Of a DNA stretch of 64,000 nucleotides, positions 1-7,919 are shown piece by piece. Each line of letters opens with the position of its first letter. Positions within the stretch are counted from its first letter, which is position 1. The DNA comes from Streptomyces sp. NBC_00178 (GTDB lineage: Bacteria; Actinomycetota; Actinomycetes; Streptomycetales; Streptomycetaceae). Position numbers and translations under genes: made by a program. The notes beneath the pieces are model-generated. The model was not told the DNA's origin and ran no database searches. It was given only the letters and a program-made list of their open reading frames with translations. The DNA is taken from assembly GCF_036206005.1 (NCBI RefSeq), contig NZ_CP108143.1, positions 7,159,501-7,223,500 on the forward strand, read 5' to 3'.

Positions 1-166
1 CCGTCAGAGGCCGTCCGGCTCCGGGCCGTACGGCTCCGCCGTCCGTGCGAGGGAGCAGACCGTGCACCGTGTTCCGAGCCGCCGCCGCGACTGGACTTCT
101 GCCCGACAGCCGGCGTTCACCCGTAAGGGCCCTGAGCGATCGCCGGAACTTCCTAACGTCACCCGC

Positions 167-2062
167 ATGCCTCGTACTTCTCGCACCTCACGCCCAGGCC
201 TCGCCCTCCTGGCATCCGCGCTGGTCGCCCTGTCCCTTCCGGCGATCGCCTTCGCCGACGACTCCGCACCGACAGTCGGAACCGGCCCGGGCCGGGTCGT
301 CGTCTCCTCGGACTTCTCCGGAAGCACCGTGCCCGAGGGGTTCAAGGTGGCGGAGGGTTCCTGGCAGGTCAAGGACGGTCGCCTGTACGGGAGTTCCGCG
401 AGCTCGTCGCAGCTGAGCCGGATCACCTTCGGCGAGCACCTCGGCGACTTCCGCATCGAGGTGACCGCGCGCTTCGAGTCCGCCGCCGACGCCGCCCGCT
501 GGACCGCCATGGGACTCGACATGCCTGCCGGCGGGAGCGTGCCCTGGTCCATCGCCACCATGCGGACCGGCACCACGGCGGCCAACGGGCTGGAGTTCGC
601 CCAGCGCACCTCCTCGAACACCTGGAACGTCACGGACACCCACGCGGCGCCGTCCAGCGCGGGGACCGGCAAGGACGTGAAGATCGCGGCGGAGGTGCAC
701 GGCACCAAGGCCGTCTGGTACTTCGACGGCAAGGAGGTCATGCGGACCGCCAAGGTCGCCCGCTCCGCGGACGGTGTCCAGGGCCTGCTGGTGAACGGCG
801 CCTCCGTCTCCTACGACGACCTCGAGGTGACGGAACTTCCGCCGCAGAGCTACATCCGCCCGGCCGGTGCCCCGTTGACCGTCATCGGCCACCGCGGCGC
901 CTCCGCGGCCGCCCCCGAGAACACCCTGGTCTCCCAGGAGATCGCCCGCCGCGGCGGCGCCGATTTCATCGAGAACGACGTCCAGCCCAGCAAGGACGGC
1001 GTCCCCTACATCCTTCACGACGCCACCGTCGACCGGACGACCGATGGAACCGGCCCGGTCCGTTCGCTGACCTCGGCCCAGCTCGACGCCCTCGACGCCG
1101 GTTCCTGGTTCGCACCCCATTACAAGGGAGCCCGTGTCCCGACGCTGGCCGCCCAGCTCGACGACCTGCGCACCCGTGGCGGTGACCTCCTGCTGGAGAT
1201 CAAGGGCGCGCACACCAAGGCAGAGGTGTCCACGATCGTGGACACCATCCGCTCCCACGGCATGACCGGACGGGTGTTCGTGCAGAGCTTCGAGGTCGAC
1301 GCCCTGCGCTACACCCACGAGCTCGCCCCCGACCTGCCGCTCGGCCTGCTGCGCAGCACCCTGGACGCCGACCCCGTCGCGCTGGCCGAGGAACTGCACC
1401 TGGCCGCCTACAACCCTGAGGACGGCGCACTCGGCAAGAAGCCGTCCGTCGTCGCCGATCTGCACAAGGCCGGCGTGGCCGTGATGGTGTGGACCGTCGA
1501 CAACGCCGACCGCTGGAAGGCTCTCGAAAGCGCCGGCGTCGACGGCGTCATCACCAACCGGCCGACCGAGCTCAACGGCTGGAACAGCGCCTTCCGGCAG
1601 GACGGGGCGACACCCCCGGCCGAGCCGAAGGTGACGATCACCTCGCCCGCCCCCTCCGCCGTGCTCGACCGCGCGCAGTCGCCCCTGCCGGCCGTGCAGA
1701 GCGATCACGCGGACTCGGTCGCCCTCAGCCTCGACGGCCGGCCCGTCACCGCCGGAACTCCGCTGGACCTGACCACCCTGACGGCCGGACCGCACACACT
1801 GCGGGCCGTGGCCTCCGGGCGCGGCGGCACCACCGAGGACACCCGTACCTTCACGCTGGACGCCACACCGACGGGCCTGGCGCACCTGATCTTCACCTCC
1901 GGCGCCAAGGACGCCTCCGTGAGCTCGATGACGGCCATGCTCGGGCTGAAGCAGTACGCGCTCCTCGGCACCTGGGCGAAGCTGCAGTCCGGCAAGTCGC
2001 TGAACGCAGACCGTGCGGCGCTCATCGCCGCCGACGCACACGCCCTCGCCGCCGCTCGCTGA
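167..2062 (+). CDS. secreted glycerophosphodiester phosphodiesterase family protein
   Basis: 631 aa, exported. Residues 1-30 form a signal peptide (TSR-rich start, LALLASALVALSLP core, AIAFA cleavage area). Residues about 35-235 look like a beta-sandwich glycan-binding (LamG/DUF1080-like) domain. The GDPD catalytic barrel follows at about 240-465: HRGASAAAPENT (His242), ENDVQPSKDG, LHDATVDRTTDGTG and a closing VDGVITNRPTEL. GDPD enzymes hydrolyse glycerophosphodiesters to sn-glycerol-3-phosphate and an alcohol; in streptomycetes secreted forms recover phosphate or degrade teichoic-acid-like polymers (family knowledge). The last ~150 aa hold an Ig-like segment and a helical tail resembling FIMAH domains. 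The ATG at 167 was chosen because the signal peptide begins there; an in-frame ATG at 62 would add an arginine-rich, non-signal extension. No strong Shine-Dalgarno (SD) sequence is visible. Confidence 0.9.
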   Translation: MPRTSRTSRPGLALLASALVALSLPAIAFADDSAPTVGTGPGRVVVSSDFSGSTVPEGFKVAEGSWQVKDGRLYGSSASSSQLSRITFGEHLGDFRIEVTARFESAADAARWTAMGLDMPAGGSVPWSIATMRTGTTAANGLEFAQRTSSNTWNVTDTHAAPSSAGTGKDVKIAAEVHGTKAVWYFDGKEVMRTAKVARSADGVQGLLVNGASVSYDDLEVTELPPQSYIRPAGAPLTVIGHRGASAAAPENTLVSQEIARRGGADFIENDVQPSKDGVPYILHDATVDRTTDGTGPVRSLTSAQLDALDAGSWFAPHYKGARVPTLAAQLDDLRTRGGDLLLEIKGAHTKAEVSTIVDTIRSHGMTGRVFVQSFEVDALRYTHELAPDLPLGLLRSTLDADPVALAEELHLAAYNPEDGALGKKPSVVADLHKAGVAVMVWTVDNADRWKALESAGVDGVITNRPTELNGWNSAFRQDGATPPAEPKVTITSPAPSAVLDRAQSPLPAVQSDHADSVALSLDGRPVTAGTPLDLTTLTAGPHTLRAVASGRGGTTEDTRTFTLDATPTGLAHLIFTSGAKDASVSSMTAMLGLKQYALLGTWAKLQSGKSLNADRAALIAADAHALAAAR

Positions 2063-2080
2063 CGCCTACGCCGGCGAGCG

Positions 2081-2119
2081 CGGGACCGGCCCGGCGCCGA
2101 ATGCGCCGGGCCGGTCCCG
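2081..2119. terminator. strong hairpin after the GDPD gene
   Basis: Perfect 17-bp inverted repeat: left arm 2081-2097, loop CGAAT, right arm 2103-2119. It sits 19 bp after the GDPD stop and before the convergent SDR remnant, so it probably serves both directions. There is no U-tract, as is usual in Streptomyces. Confidence 0.85.
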
Positions 2120-2122
2120 TTC

Positions 2123-2453
2123 TCAGATCGTGCGGGCCCCGCCGGCCACGGGGAGCAGTGCCCCGTGCATGCCTGACGCCTCGTCACCGGCCAGGAAGGG
2201 CCACCCCGCCGATCGAGCCCATGTCGATCGCCGAGCCCCCGTCCCGAGCCCCCGTCCCGCGCCACCGTGCCGGGCACCAGGGCCGCTGTGAGGAGGCGCG
2301 GGGCCTTGCTGTCGACCTCAAGGACCTTGTCGATCTGTTCCTCGGCCGACACCGTCACCGGATGAGGCGGTACGAGGAACGCCGCTTTGCCGACCAGGAT
2401 GTCGATGGGCCGGCCCGCCCGCTCCGTCGCCTCGAATCACCCGGCGCAGCGGT
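2123..2453 (-). pseudogene. decayed short-chain dehydrogenase/reductase remnant
   Basis: Minus-strand reading gives recognisable SDR pieces in shifting frames: EATERAGRPIDILVGKAA (the NAG motif altered to KAA), then SAEEQIDKVLEVDSKAPRLL and TAALVPGTVARDGG. A frame shift leads to IDMGSIGG, and another to FLAGDEASGMHGALLPVAGG, the usual SDR C-terminus. The N-terminal Rossmann glycine motif and the whole catalytic YxxxK segment are missing, so no active enzyme can be made. It is a deletion derivative of about 110 codons, ending where the downstream neighbour stops. Confidence 0.8.
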
Positions 2454-3157
2454 CACGGGCGGGAAGGGGTCAGGGAGCCGGTCTCCTCTCCGTGCTCGTC
2501 GAACAGGGTGACCCGGTCGATGGTGAGGTCGTCGTGGAGGGGGACGTCCGTGTACCAGGCACCCCAGCCCGGCGAACCGGGCAACCGCACCAGAGGTGCG
2601 GTGACCTCGCCGTCGGAGGTGCTGACGACGACATACCGGGAGCGATCGCCACCCGTGTACACCCCGGAGAGGAAGTAGCGGTCATCCAGAATCTCGGTGT
2701 TCAGTCCCACACCGGGGTGCCGGAGGTCGATGTTGCCGTCGACCACGCTCCGGAACTGGTGGTCCATCTCCGGTGTCGACCAGTGGGTGCCCTCCTCGGT
2801 GAGCCATATCTCGACGCCCGCCCCCGCCCGGACACGCTCACCCGGCGCGACGACCCGCACCGGAGGCACGGCCGGTACGTCCGGAGGCGACGGATGCGCC
2901 GCGACCCCCTCACGCACCGGTGGGACGGAGCCGGGGGAGACCGCGCGCACCGTGACCGAGACGAGCGGCAGCAGCAGCAGCCCGCAGCCGACGGCCAGCC
3001 CGGCCGCGCGCAGCCGCCGCCGGGCACGGCCCGCCCTCTCGATGGCGGCCAGGGGGACGGGGGAGGGCGCGAGCGCGTCGGCCACCGCGCCGAACGCGTC
3101 GTGCAGTCGCTCAGCCTCGTGCCGAGACTGTGGGGAGGGCTGGGAGGTCCGGGACAT
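2453..3157 (-). CDS. single-pass membrane protein coupled to the SigE-family sigma factor
   Basis: 234 aa. A cytoplasmic N-terminus of about 48 aa, rich in Arg and Glu, is followed by one transmembrane segment (about 49-70, AAGLAVGCGLLLLPLVSVTV) and an extracytoplasmic domain of about 160 aa. The start ATG overlaps the sigma-factor stop (TGATG at 3155-3159), showing translational coupling. This is the typical position of an anti-sigma or sensor partner in SigE-family loci, so an anti-sigma-like role is inferred, not shown. The outer domain (VRVVAPGERVRAGAGVEIWL to the end) is nearly identical to the secreted protein at 3830-4399, so the two arose by duplication. Family otherwise unrecognised. 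Confidence 0.8.
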   Translation of the reverse strand: MSRTSQPSPQSRHEAERLHDAFGAVADALAPSPVPLAAIERAGRARRRLRAAGLAVGCGLLLLPLVSVTVRAVSPGSVPPVREGVAAHPSPPDVPAVPPVRVVAPGERVRAGAGVEIWLTEEGTHWSTPEMDHQFRSVVDGNIDLRHPGVGLNTEILDDRYFLSGVYTGGDRSRYVVVSTSDGEVTAPLVRLPGSPGWGAWYTDVPLHDDLTIDRVTLFDEHGEETGSLTPSRP

Positions 3158-3678
3158 CAGCTCTTCGCTTCCTGGTCGGCCGGGCGGAGGGCGAGCAGTG
3201 GATGGGCGCGCAGGACCTCCAGACCTCGGCGGGCATGCGTCTTGACCGTGCCCACCGAGCAGTTCAGGGCCGCGGCGATCTGCTGCTCGCTCATGTCCTC
3301 CCAGTAGCGGAGCACCATGACGGCACGCTGACGGGCGGACAGGGCCGACAGGGCCTGCATGAGGACGGCGCTGTCCTCGACGGACTCGGCGTGGCCGCGG
3401 TGCCGGTGGGCCGACTCGGGCAGGAACGGCATCAACAGGTGGGCTATGCGCTTCTTGCGTAACCGGCTGATGTTGTTGTTGACCAGAGCCCTGCGCATGT
3501 ACACGTCGACTTCGGCGCGCGGAATCTTCCGCCATCGTGCGTACACCTTGACCAGCGTGGTCTGGACGAGGTCCTCGGCCTCGTGGAAGTCGCCGGTCAG
3601 CATGTGGGCCGTACGCACCAGGCGGGGCCAGGCCAGTGCGGTGAACTCGGCGAAGTCTGCCTGGCTCTCGTGCGTCAC
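3157..3678 (-). CDS. ECF RNA polymerase sigma factor, SigE family
   Basis: 173 aa, the usual size for actinobacterial SigE-family (sigma-70 group 4) factors. Region 2 covers about 8-72 (LTGDFHEAEDLVQTTLVKVY, then the ARWRKI segment for -10 recognition). Region 4 covers about 105-160, with the helix-turn-helix QIAAALNCSVGTVKTHARRG. It directs RNA polymerase to a small regulon. GTG start at 3678 with AAGGAT 9 nt upstream. It is co-transcribed with the membrane partner starting at 3157 (overlapping stop and start), and a strong hairpin separates it from the secreted paralogue upstream. Confidence 0.92.
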   Translation of the reverse strand: MTHESQADFAEFTALAWPRLVRTAHMLTGDFHEAEDLVQTTLVKVYARWRKIPRAEVDVYMRRALVNNNISRLRKKRIAHLLMPFLPESAHRHRGHAESVEDSAVLMQALSALSARQRAVMVLRYWEDMSEQQIAAALNCSVGTVKTHARRGLEVLRAHPLLALRPADQEAKS

Positions 3679-3747
3679 GGCAGCGGATCCTTGGGGGTCG
3701 GAGGTGGGGGAAGGTGGCGTGTGAGGAGTCGTCAGCGGGAGAGGGAA

Positions 3748-3774
3748 CGGGGGCCGGCCACCGGCCGGCCCCCG
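3748..3774. terminator. hairpin between secreted paralogue and sigma gene
   Basis: Perfect 12-bp stem, left 3748-3759 and right 3763-3774, with a 3-nt loop (ACC). It lies downstream of the minus-strand gene ending at 3830 and upstream of the sigma gene, so it should end the former transcript. Confidence 0.75.
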
Positions 3775-3829
3775 CCCTCCGGGTCACGTCATGAGCACTG
3801 CGACGGCCCTTCGAGAGTCCTCGGCGTAC

Positions 3830-4399
3830 CTACGGGTGCGAAGGGGACAGCGACGCGATCTGCTTGCCGCGCCCGTCGAACAGGGTGACGCGGTCGACGG
3901 TGAGCTCGTCGTGGAGGGGTACGTCCACGTACCAGGCGCCCCAGCCGGGCCTCCCGGGCAGCCGCACCACGGAAGCGTCGACCTTGCCGTCGCTGGTGTC
4001 GACGACGACCCGGACCGAGCCCTGCCTGGCCACGAGGATGCCGGAGAGGAAGTAGCGGTCGCCCAGAACCTCGGTGCTCAGTCCCACGCCGGGGTGCCGG
4101 AGGTCGATGTTGCCGTCGACCACGCTCCGGAACTGGTGGTCCATCTCGGGTGTCGACCAGTGCTTGCCCTCCTCGGTCAGCCATATCTCGACGCCCGCCC
4201 CGGCCCGGACGTGCTCACCGGGCGCGACGACCCGCACCGGTGCGGCTTCGTCCGCCGTCGCACCGGCCTGCCGGTCCTGGGCCTCGGCCTGCACCCGCAC
4301 CGGCGCCACCGCATGCGCCGCGGCCGGCACCGCTGCCAAGGCCGCTGCCGCGATCGCGGCAGCGGCCACGTACTTCTTCGTTCCCGTCAGGCGTGTCAT
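3830..4399 (-). CDS. secreted paralogue of the sigma-coupled membrane protein
   Basis: 189 aa. Signal peptide at about 1-30 (TKKY, then AAAAIAAAALAAVPAAAHA). The mature domain matches the outer half of the 2453-3157 protein over about 135 aa, with shared stretches such as WSTPEMDHQFRSVVDGNIDL, RHPGVGL and RLPG.PGWGAWY.DVPLHD. It has no transmembrane anchor, so it should be exported or released. ATG at 4399 with AAGGAG 10 nt upstream. The biochemical function of the domain is unknown. The pairing of an anchored and a soluble copy of the same domain around a sigma factor suggests decoy or sensor use (inference). Confidence 0.82.
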   Translation of the reverse strand: MTRLTGTKKYVAAAAIAAAALAAVPAAAHAVAPVRVQAEAQDRQAGATADEAAPVRVVAPGEHVRAGAGVEIWLTEEGKHWSTPEMDHQFRSVVDGNIDLRHPGVGLSTEVLGDRYFLSGILVARQGSVRVVVDTSDGKVDASVVRLPGRPGWGAWYVDVPLHDELTVDRVTLFDGRGKQIASLSPSHP

Positions 4400-4666
4400 G
4401 GACGTGGGACTCCTTGCGAATCGTTCGGGTCAACTGGTGGAGGGCGCCTCTCCATCCCTAGTAACGCCGTCCGTTCCCCATTCCGATGACACGGCGCGGC
4501 GTCGGATGTCGAGCGGTACAGGTGTGTGGGTGGAGGGCGGACCGGGCGGTGGCACCGCGGCTCACGGGCCCGCTGCTCCGGCACGCAGGTGCCGCTCCCA
4601 CGAGGCGGCGCGGGCGCGAGGGAAATCCGCTTTCGGCGGGCCGCTCGCGCGGCCTATGGTGGGCCG

Positions 4667-5101
4667 ATGGCGTCCATCAGGCAGGTCCAGGTCACCTTCG
4701 ACTGTGCAGACCCCGAGCGCGTCGCTCGGTTCTGGTGCGAGGTGCTCGGATACGTCGTCCCGCCGCCGCCCGACGGGTTCACCGACTGGGACGCGTACGG
4801 CCGCTCGCTGCCGCCCGAGCGTCAGGGGGCGGGTTTCGTCTGTGTCGACCCCTCGGGTGCGGGCCCGCGCCTGTACTTCCAGCGCGTCCCCGAGGGCAAG
4901 GTCGTCAAGAACCGGGTGCACCTCGACGTCAGGGTCGGCACCGGGCTCGTGGGGGAGGAGCGCCTGGCCGCCCTCGAGGCCGAGTGCGGACGGCTGCTCG
5001 CCCTCGGTGCGACCCGTGTACAGCTGCAGGTCGCCGACGCGTACGACGAGTCGTGCCTGACGATGCAGGACATCGAGGGCAACGAATTCTGTCTCGACTG
5101 A
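4667..5101 (+). CDS. VOC (glyoxalase/bleomycin-resistance) family protein
   Basis: 144 aa, one VOC-fold unit with paired beta-alpha-beta-beta-beta modules: IRQVQVTFDCADPERVARFW at the start, VHLDVRV in the middle and MQDIEGNEFCLD at the end, the usual metal-binding and closing motif. VOC proteins dimerise and serve as dioxygenases, isomerases or ligand-binding resistance proteins; the substrate cannot be told. The ATG at 4667 begins the fold exactly; the longer reading from 4526 is arginine-rich and unlikely. It stands alone between the sigma locus (opposite strand) and the glycan enzymes. Confidence 0.85.
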   Translation: MASIRQVQVTFDCADPERVARFWCEVLGYVVPPPPDGFTDWDAYGRSLPPERQGAGFVCVDPSGAGPRLYFQRVPEGKVVKNRVHLDVRVGTGLVGEERLAALEAECGRLLALGATRVQLQVADAYDESCLTMQDIEGNEFCLD

Positions 5102-5256
5102 GGTCGGTCTGCGTGATGCTCGCGCCGTCCCCTGGAGGCCGGCGGGCGTGACCGCTCGCGCGGTCCCGGGGAGAGGCCGGCGCGTGTGAACCACCCCAGG
5201 AGTTCGCGTACGTGACGCCAGGGTCGTCCCGGGGCGGGACGCGAACCCGCCCCGCC

Positions 5257-5291
5257 CCGCGTTCCGCGCCAGTTTCCTTGGCGGAACGCGG
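5257..5291. terminator. hairpin downstream of the VOC gene
   Basis: 11-bp inverted repeat CCGCGTTCCGC (5257-5267) and GCGGAACGCGG (5281-5291) around a 13-nt loop, about 155 bp after the VOC stop. Confidence 0.5.
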
Positions 5292-5476
5292 CGTGGCTGC
5301 GCCTCCTTGAACCCGCCGCCGACCAAGTGCGGCGAGATCCACTCCACGCGTGAGCGTCGCTCCGCGCCGTGAGTGGGTGCAGCGAAGTGTCCACCGCCCA
5401 GGGGGCGTTACTTAAATCAAGTCAAAAGAAAAGTCGTGTCGGAGTTATTGACCCTGCCGGGATGGGGCGGCATGGT

Positions 5477-5496
5477 TCGGGAGAGCGCTCTCCCGA
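5477..5496. promoter_or_regulatory. 20-bp perfect palindrome, LacI-family operator candidate
   Basis: TCGGGAGAGCGCTCTCCCGA is a perfect 20-bp palindrome with central CG. That form is common for LacI-family repressors of sugar genes in streptomycetes (CebR-type operators also centre on GAGCGCTC). It overlaps the expected transcription start of the secreted glycan-enzyme gene at 5526, a repressing position. No regulator gene adjoins it. Confidence 0.75.
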
Positions 5497-5525
5497 GCGC
5501 CGTATCCCTACAGGGAGTTCCCCCT

Positions 5526-7721
5526 ATGTCTCTATTTGGCATGCCCCTGGCGACCTGGTCGCCACCCCGTGGGCGCGTGCGCAGCGGCCTCGCGAGTGCG
5601 GTCGTCACCGCGCTGGCCGCGACGCTCCTGGCCGTGGTCCCGGCGTCGGCGGCGCACGCCGCACCGGTGCTGCTGTCCCAGGGGAAGCCGGTCACGGCGT
5701 CCAGTCAGGAGCACTACGGGACCGCGGCGGCCGGGGCCGTCGACGGGGACCTCGGTACCCGCTGGTCGAGTGCCGCGTCCGACGGTCAGTGGCTCCAGGT
5801 GGACCTGGGCAGTCCGGTCCCGCTCAGCCAGGTGGTGCTGCGGTGGGAAGCCGCGTACGCCAAGGCCTACCGGATCGAGCTGTCGACGGACGGCGCCTCC
5901 TGGTCGACGGCCTACGCGACCACGACCGGGGCGGGCGGCACGGAGAGCGTCGCCGTATCAGGCTCCGCCCGCTACGTGCGGATGCAGGGCGTGACGCGAG
6001 CGACCGGATACGGTTACTCACTCTGGGAGTTCCAGGTCTTCGGCGGAGGTGACGGCGGCGGCCCGACCCTGCCCGGGGGCGGCGACCTGGGACCCAACGT
6101 CCACATCATCGACCCCTCCACCCCGGACATCCAGGGCCGGCTGGACCAGGTCTTCGAGCAGCAGGAGTCCGCACAGTTCGGCACCGGCCGCCACGCCTTC
6201 CTGCTCAAGCCGGGCACGTACGACAACCTCAACGCGCAGATCGGCTTCTACACCCAGATCGCCGGACTCGGGCTGCGCCCCGACGACACGACCATCAACG
6301 GTGACGTGACCGTCGACGCGGGCTGGTTCAACGGCAACGCCACGCAGAACTTCTGGCGAGGCGCCGAGAACCTGGCCGTGGCTCCGGTCAGCGGAACCAA
6401 CCGGTGGGCCGTCTCGCAGGCCTCGTCGTTCCGCCGTATGCACGTCAAGGGCGGGCTCAACCTGGCGCCCGACGGATACGGCTGGGCGAGTGGCGGATAC
6501 ATCGCGGACAGCAAGGTCGACGGGCAGGTCGGCAACTACTCGCAGCAGCAGTGGTACACCCGCGACAGTACGATCGGCGGCTGGTCCAACTCCGTCTGGA
6601 ACCAGACCTTCTCAGGCGTCGAGGGCGCGCCGGCCACCGGTTTCCCCGAGCCGCGCTACACCACCCTCGCCACCACCCCGGTCTCCCGTGAGAAGCCGTT
6701 CCTCTATCTGGACGGCGGCGAGTACAAGGTGTTCGCTCCCGCCATGCGGACCAACGCCCGGGGCACGACGTGGGCGAACGGCACCCCTCAGGGGGAGTCG
6801 ATCCCGCTGAGCAGGTTCTACGTCGTCAAGCCGGGTGCCACCGCCGCCACCATCAACCAGGCACTCGCCCAGGGTCTGCACCTGCTGTTCACCCCGGGGA
6901 TCTACCACGTCGACCGGACGATCGACGTCGACCGCGCGAACACGATCGTGCTCGGCCTGGGCCTGGCGACGATCATCCCCGACAACGGAGTGACGGCCAT
7001 GAAGGTCGCCGACGTCGACGGCGTCCGGCTGGCGGGCTTCCTGATCGACGCCGGCCGCGTCAACTCACCCACCCTCCTCGAGGTCGGCCCCCAGGGCGCG
7101 GGCGCGGACCACTCGGCCAACCCCACCACGGTCCAGGACGTCTACGTCCGCATCGGCGGGGCCGGCGCCGGCAAGGCGACCACGAGCGTGGTCGTCAACA
7201 GTGACGACGCCATCATCGACCACACCTGGGTGTGGCGGGCCGACCACGGCGAGGGCGTCGGCTGGGAGACCAACCGCGCCGACTACGGGGTCCGCGTCAA
7301 CGGCGACGACGTACTCGCCACCGGCCTGTTCGTCGAGCACTTCAACAAGTACGACGTCGAATGGTTCGGCGAGCGCGGCCGCACGATCTTCTACCAGAAC
7401 GAGAAGGCGTACGACGCGCCCGACCAGGCCGCCATCCAGAACGGTGCCACGAAGGGCTTCGCCGCCTACCGCGTCGACGACTCCGTCACCACCCACGAGG
7501 CCTGGGGCCTGGGGAGTTACTGCAACTACAACGTCGACCCGGGCATTCGTCAGGACCACGGATTCAAGGCCCCGGTCAAGCCCGGCGTGAAGTTCCACAG
7601 CCTGCTCACCGTCTCCCTGGGCGGCAACGGCCACTACGAGCACGTCATCAACGACACCGGGGCCTCGACCGTGCCCGCCGGCACCTCCACCGTGCCCTCG
7701 ACGGTCGTCTCGTACCCCTGA
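5526..7721 (+). CDS. secreted discoidin (F5/8 C) plus beta-helix carbohydrate-active protein
   Basis: 731 aa. Residues 1-46 hold a long signal peptide ending near ASAAHA. The discoidin/CBM32-like domain spans about 48-178 (LLSQGKPVTASSQE to YSLWEFQVFGGG), followed by a Gly-rich linker. The remaining ~540 aa are a right-handed beta-helix type: NVHIIDPSTPDIQGRLDQVF, a LLKPGTYD turn, a second TPGIYHVDRTIDVDR turn, then NGDDVLATGLFVEHF. Relatives are annotated variously as F5/8 type proteins; GH55- or GH87-like glucanase activity is possible but not established here. ATG 5526 has SD AGGGAG. A second enzyme with the same discoidin domain follows in the same direction; a hairpin separates them. Confidence 0.8.
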   Translation: MSLFGMPLATWSPPRGRVRSGLASAVVTALAATLLAVVPASAAHAAPVLLSQGKPVTASSQEHYGTAAAGAVDGDLGTRWSSAASDGQWLQVDLGSPVPLSQVVLRWEAAYAKAYRIELSTDGASWSTAYATTTGAGGTESVAVSGSARYVRMQGVTRATGYGYSLWEFQVFGGGDGGGPTLPGGGDLGPNVHIIDPSTPDIQGRLDQVFEQQESAQFGTGRHAFLLKPGTYDNLNAQIGFYTQIAGLGLRPDDTTINGDVTVDAGWFNGNATQNFWRGAENLAVAPVSGTNRWAVSQASSFRRMHVKGGLNLAPDGYGWASGGYIADSKVDGQVGNYSQQQWYTRDSTIGGWSNSVWNQTFSGVEGAPATGFPEPRYTTLATTPVSREKPFLYLDGGEYKVFAPAMRTNARGTTWANGTPQGESIPLSRFYVVKPGATAATINQALAQGLHLLFTPGIYHVDRTIDVDRANTIVLGLGLATIIPDNGVTAMKVADVDGVRLAGFLIDAGRVNSPTLLEVGPQGAGADHSANPTTVQDVYVRIGGAGAGKATTSVVVNSDDAIIDHTWVWRADHGEGVGWETNRADYGVRVNGDDVLATGLFVEHFNKYDVEWFGERGRTIFYQNEKAYDAPDQAAIQNGATKGFAAYRVDDSVTTHEAWGLGSYCNYNVDPGIRQDHGFKAPVKPGVKFHSLLTVSLGGNGHYEHVINDTGASTVPAGTSTVPSTVVSYP

Positions 7722-7764
7722 GCCACCCTCTCCCTCGCACCGTCCGGTGGTGAGGACCACGACT

Positions 7765-7811
7765 CCCTTCCGGGCCGGGCGTCCACGCCCCGCCGGCCCG
7801 GCCCGGAAGGG
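7765..7811. terminator. long hairpin between the two discoidin enzymes
   Basis: Perfect 16-bp inverted repeat, left 7765-7780 and right 7796-7811, with a 15-nt loop, 44 bp after the first enzyme's stop. It implies separate or attenuated transcription of the second enzyme. Confidence 0.75.
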
Positions 7812-7919
7812 CGAGCACGACAGCACCCGCACGCCCTCCAGCAGCCACGCCGGACGCCGAGCCGACCCTCCCGAGTCCGGCTCGCCGCCCCGTGCGTCAC
7901 GAGACAGCCAGGAGCACAC

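Larger units (their letters stand above)
5102..5525 (+). other. intergenic region: terminator, AT-rich promoter, LacI-type palindrome
   Basis: 424 bp without a gene. It holds a hairpin at 5257-5291, an unusually AT-rich patch at 5409-5450, a candidate -35 (TTGACC, 5448-5453) with a weak -10 17 bp later (CATGGT, 5471-5476), then the perfect palindrome at 5477-5496. The SD AGGGAG at about 5512-5517 belongs to the next gene. Confidence 0.6.

Noticed and set aside
188-2041. 617-aa open frame antisense to the GDPD gene
   Set aside because: Gly/Val/Arg-rich shadow typical of high-GC DNA; the plus strand encodes a complete GDPD protein with signal peptide.
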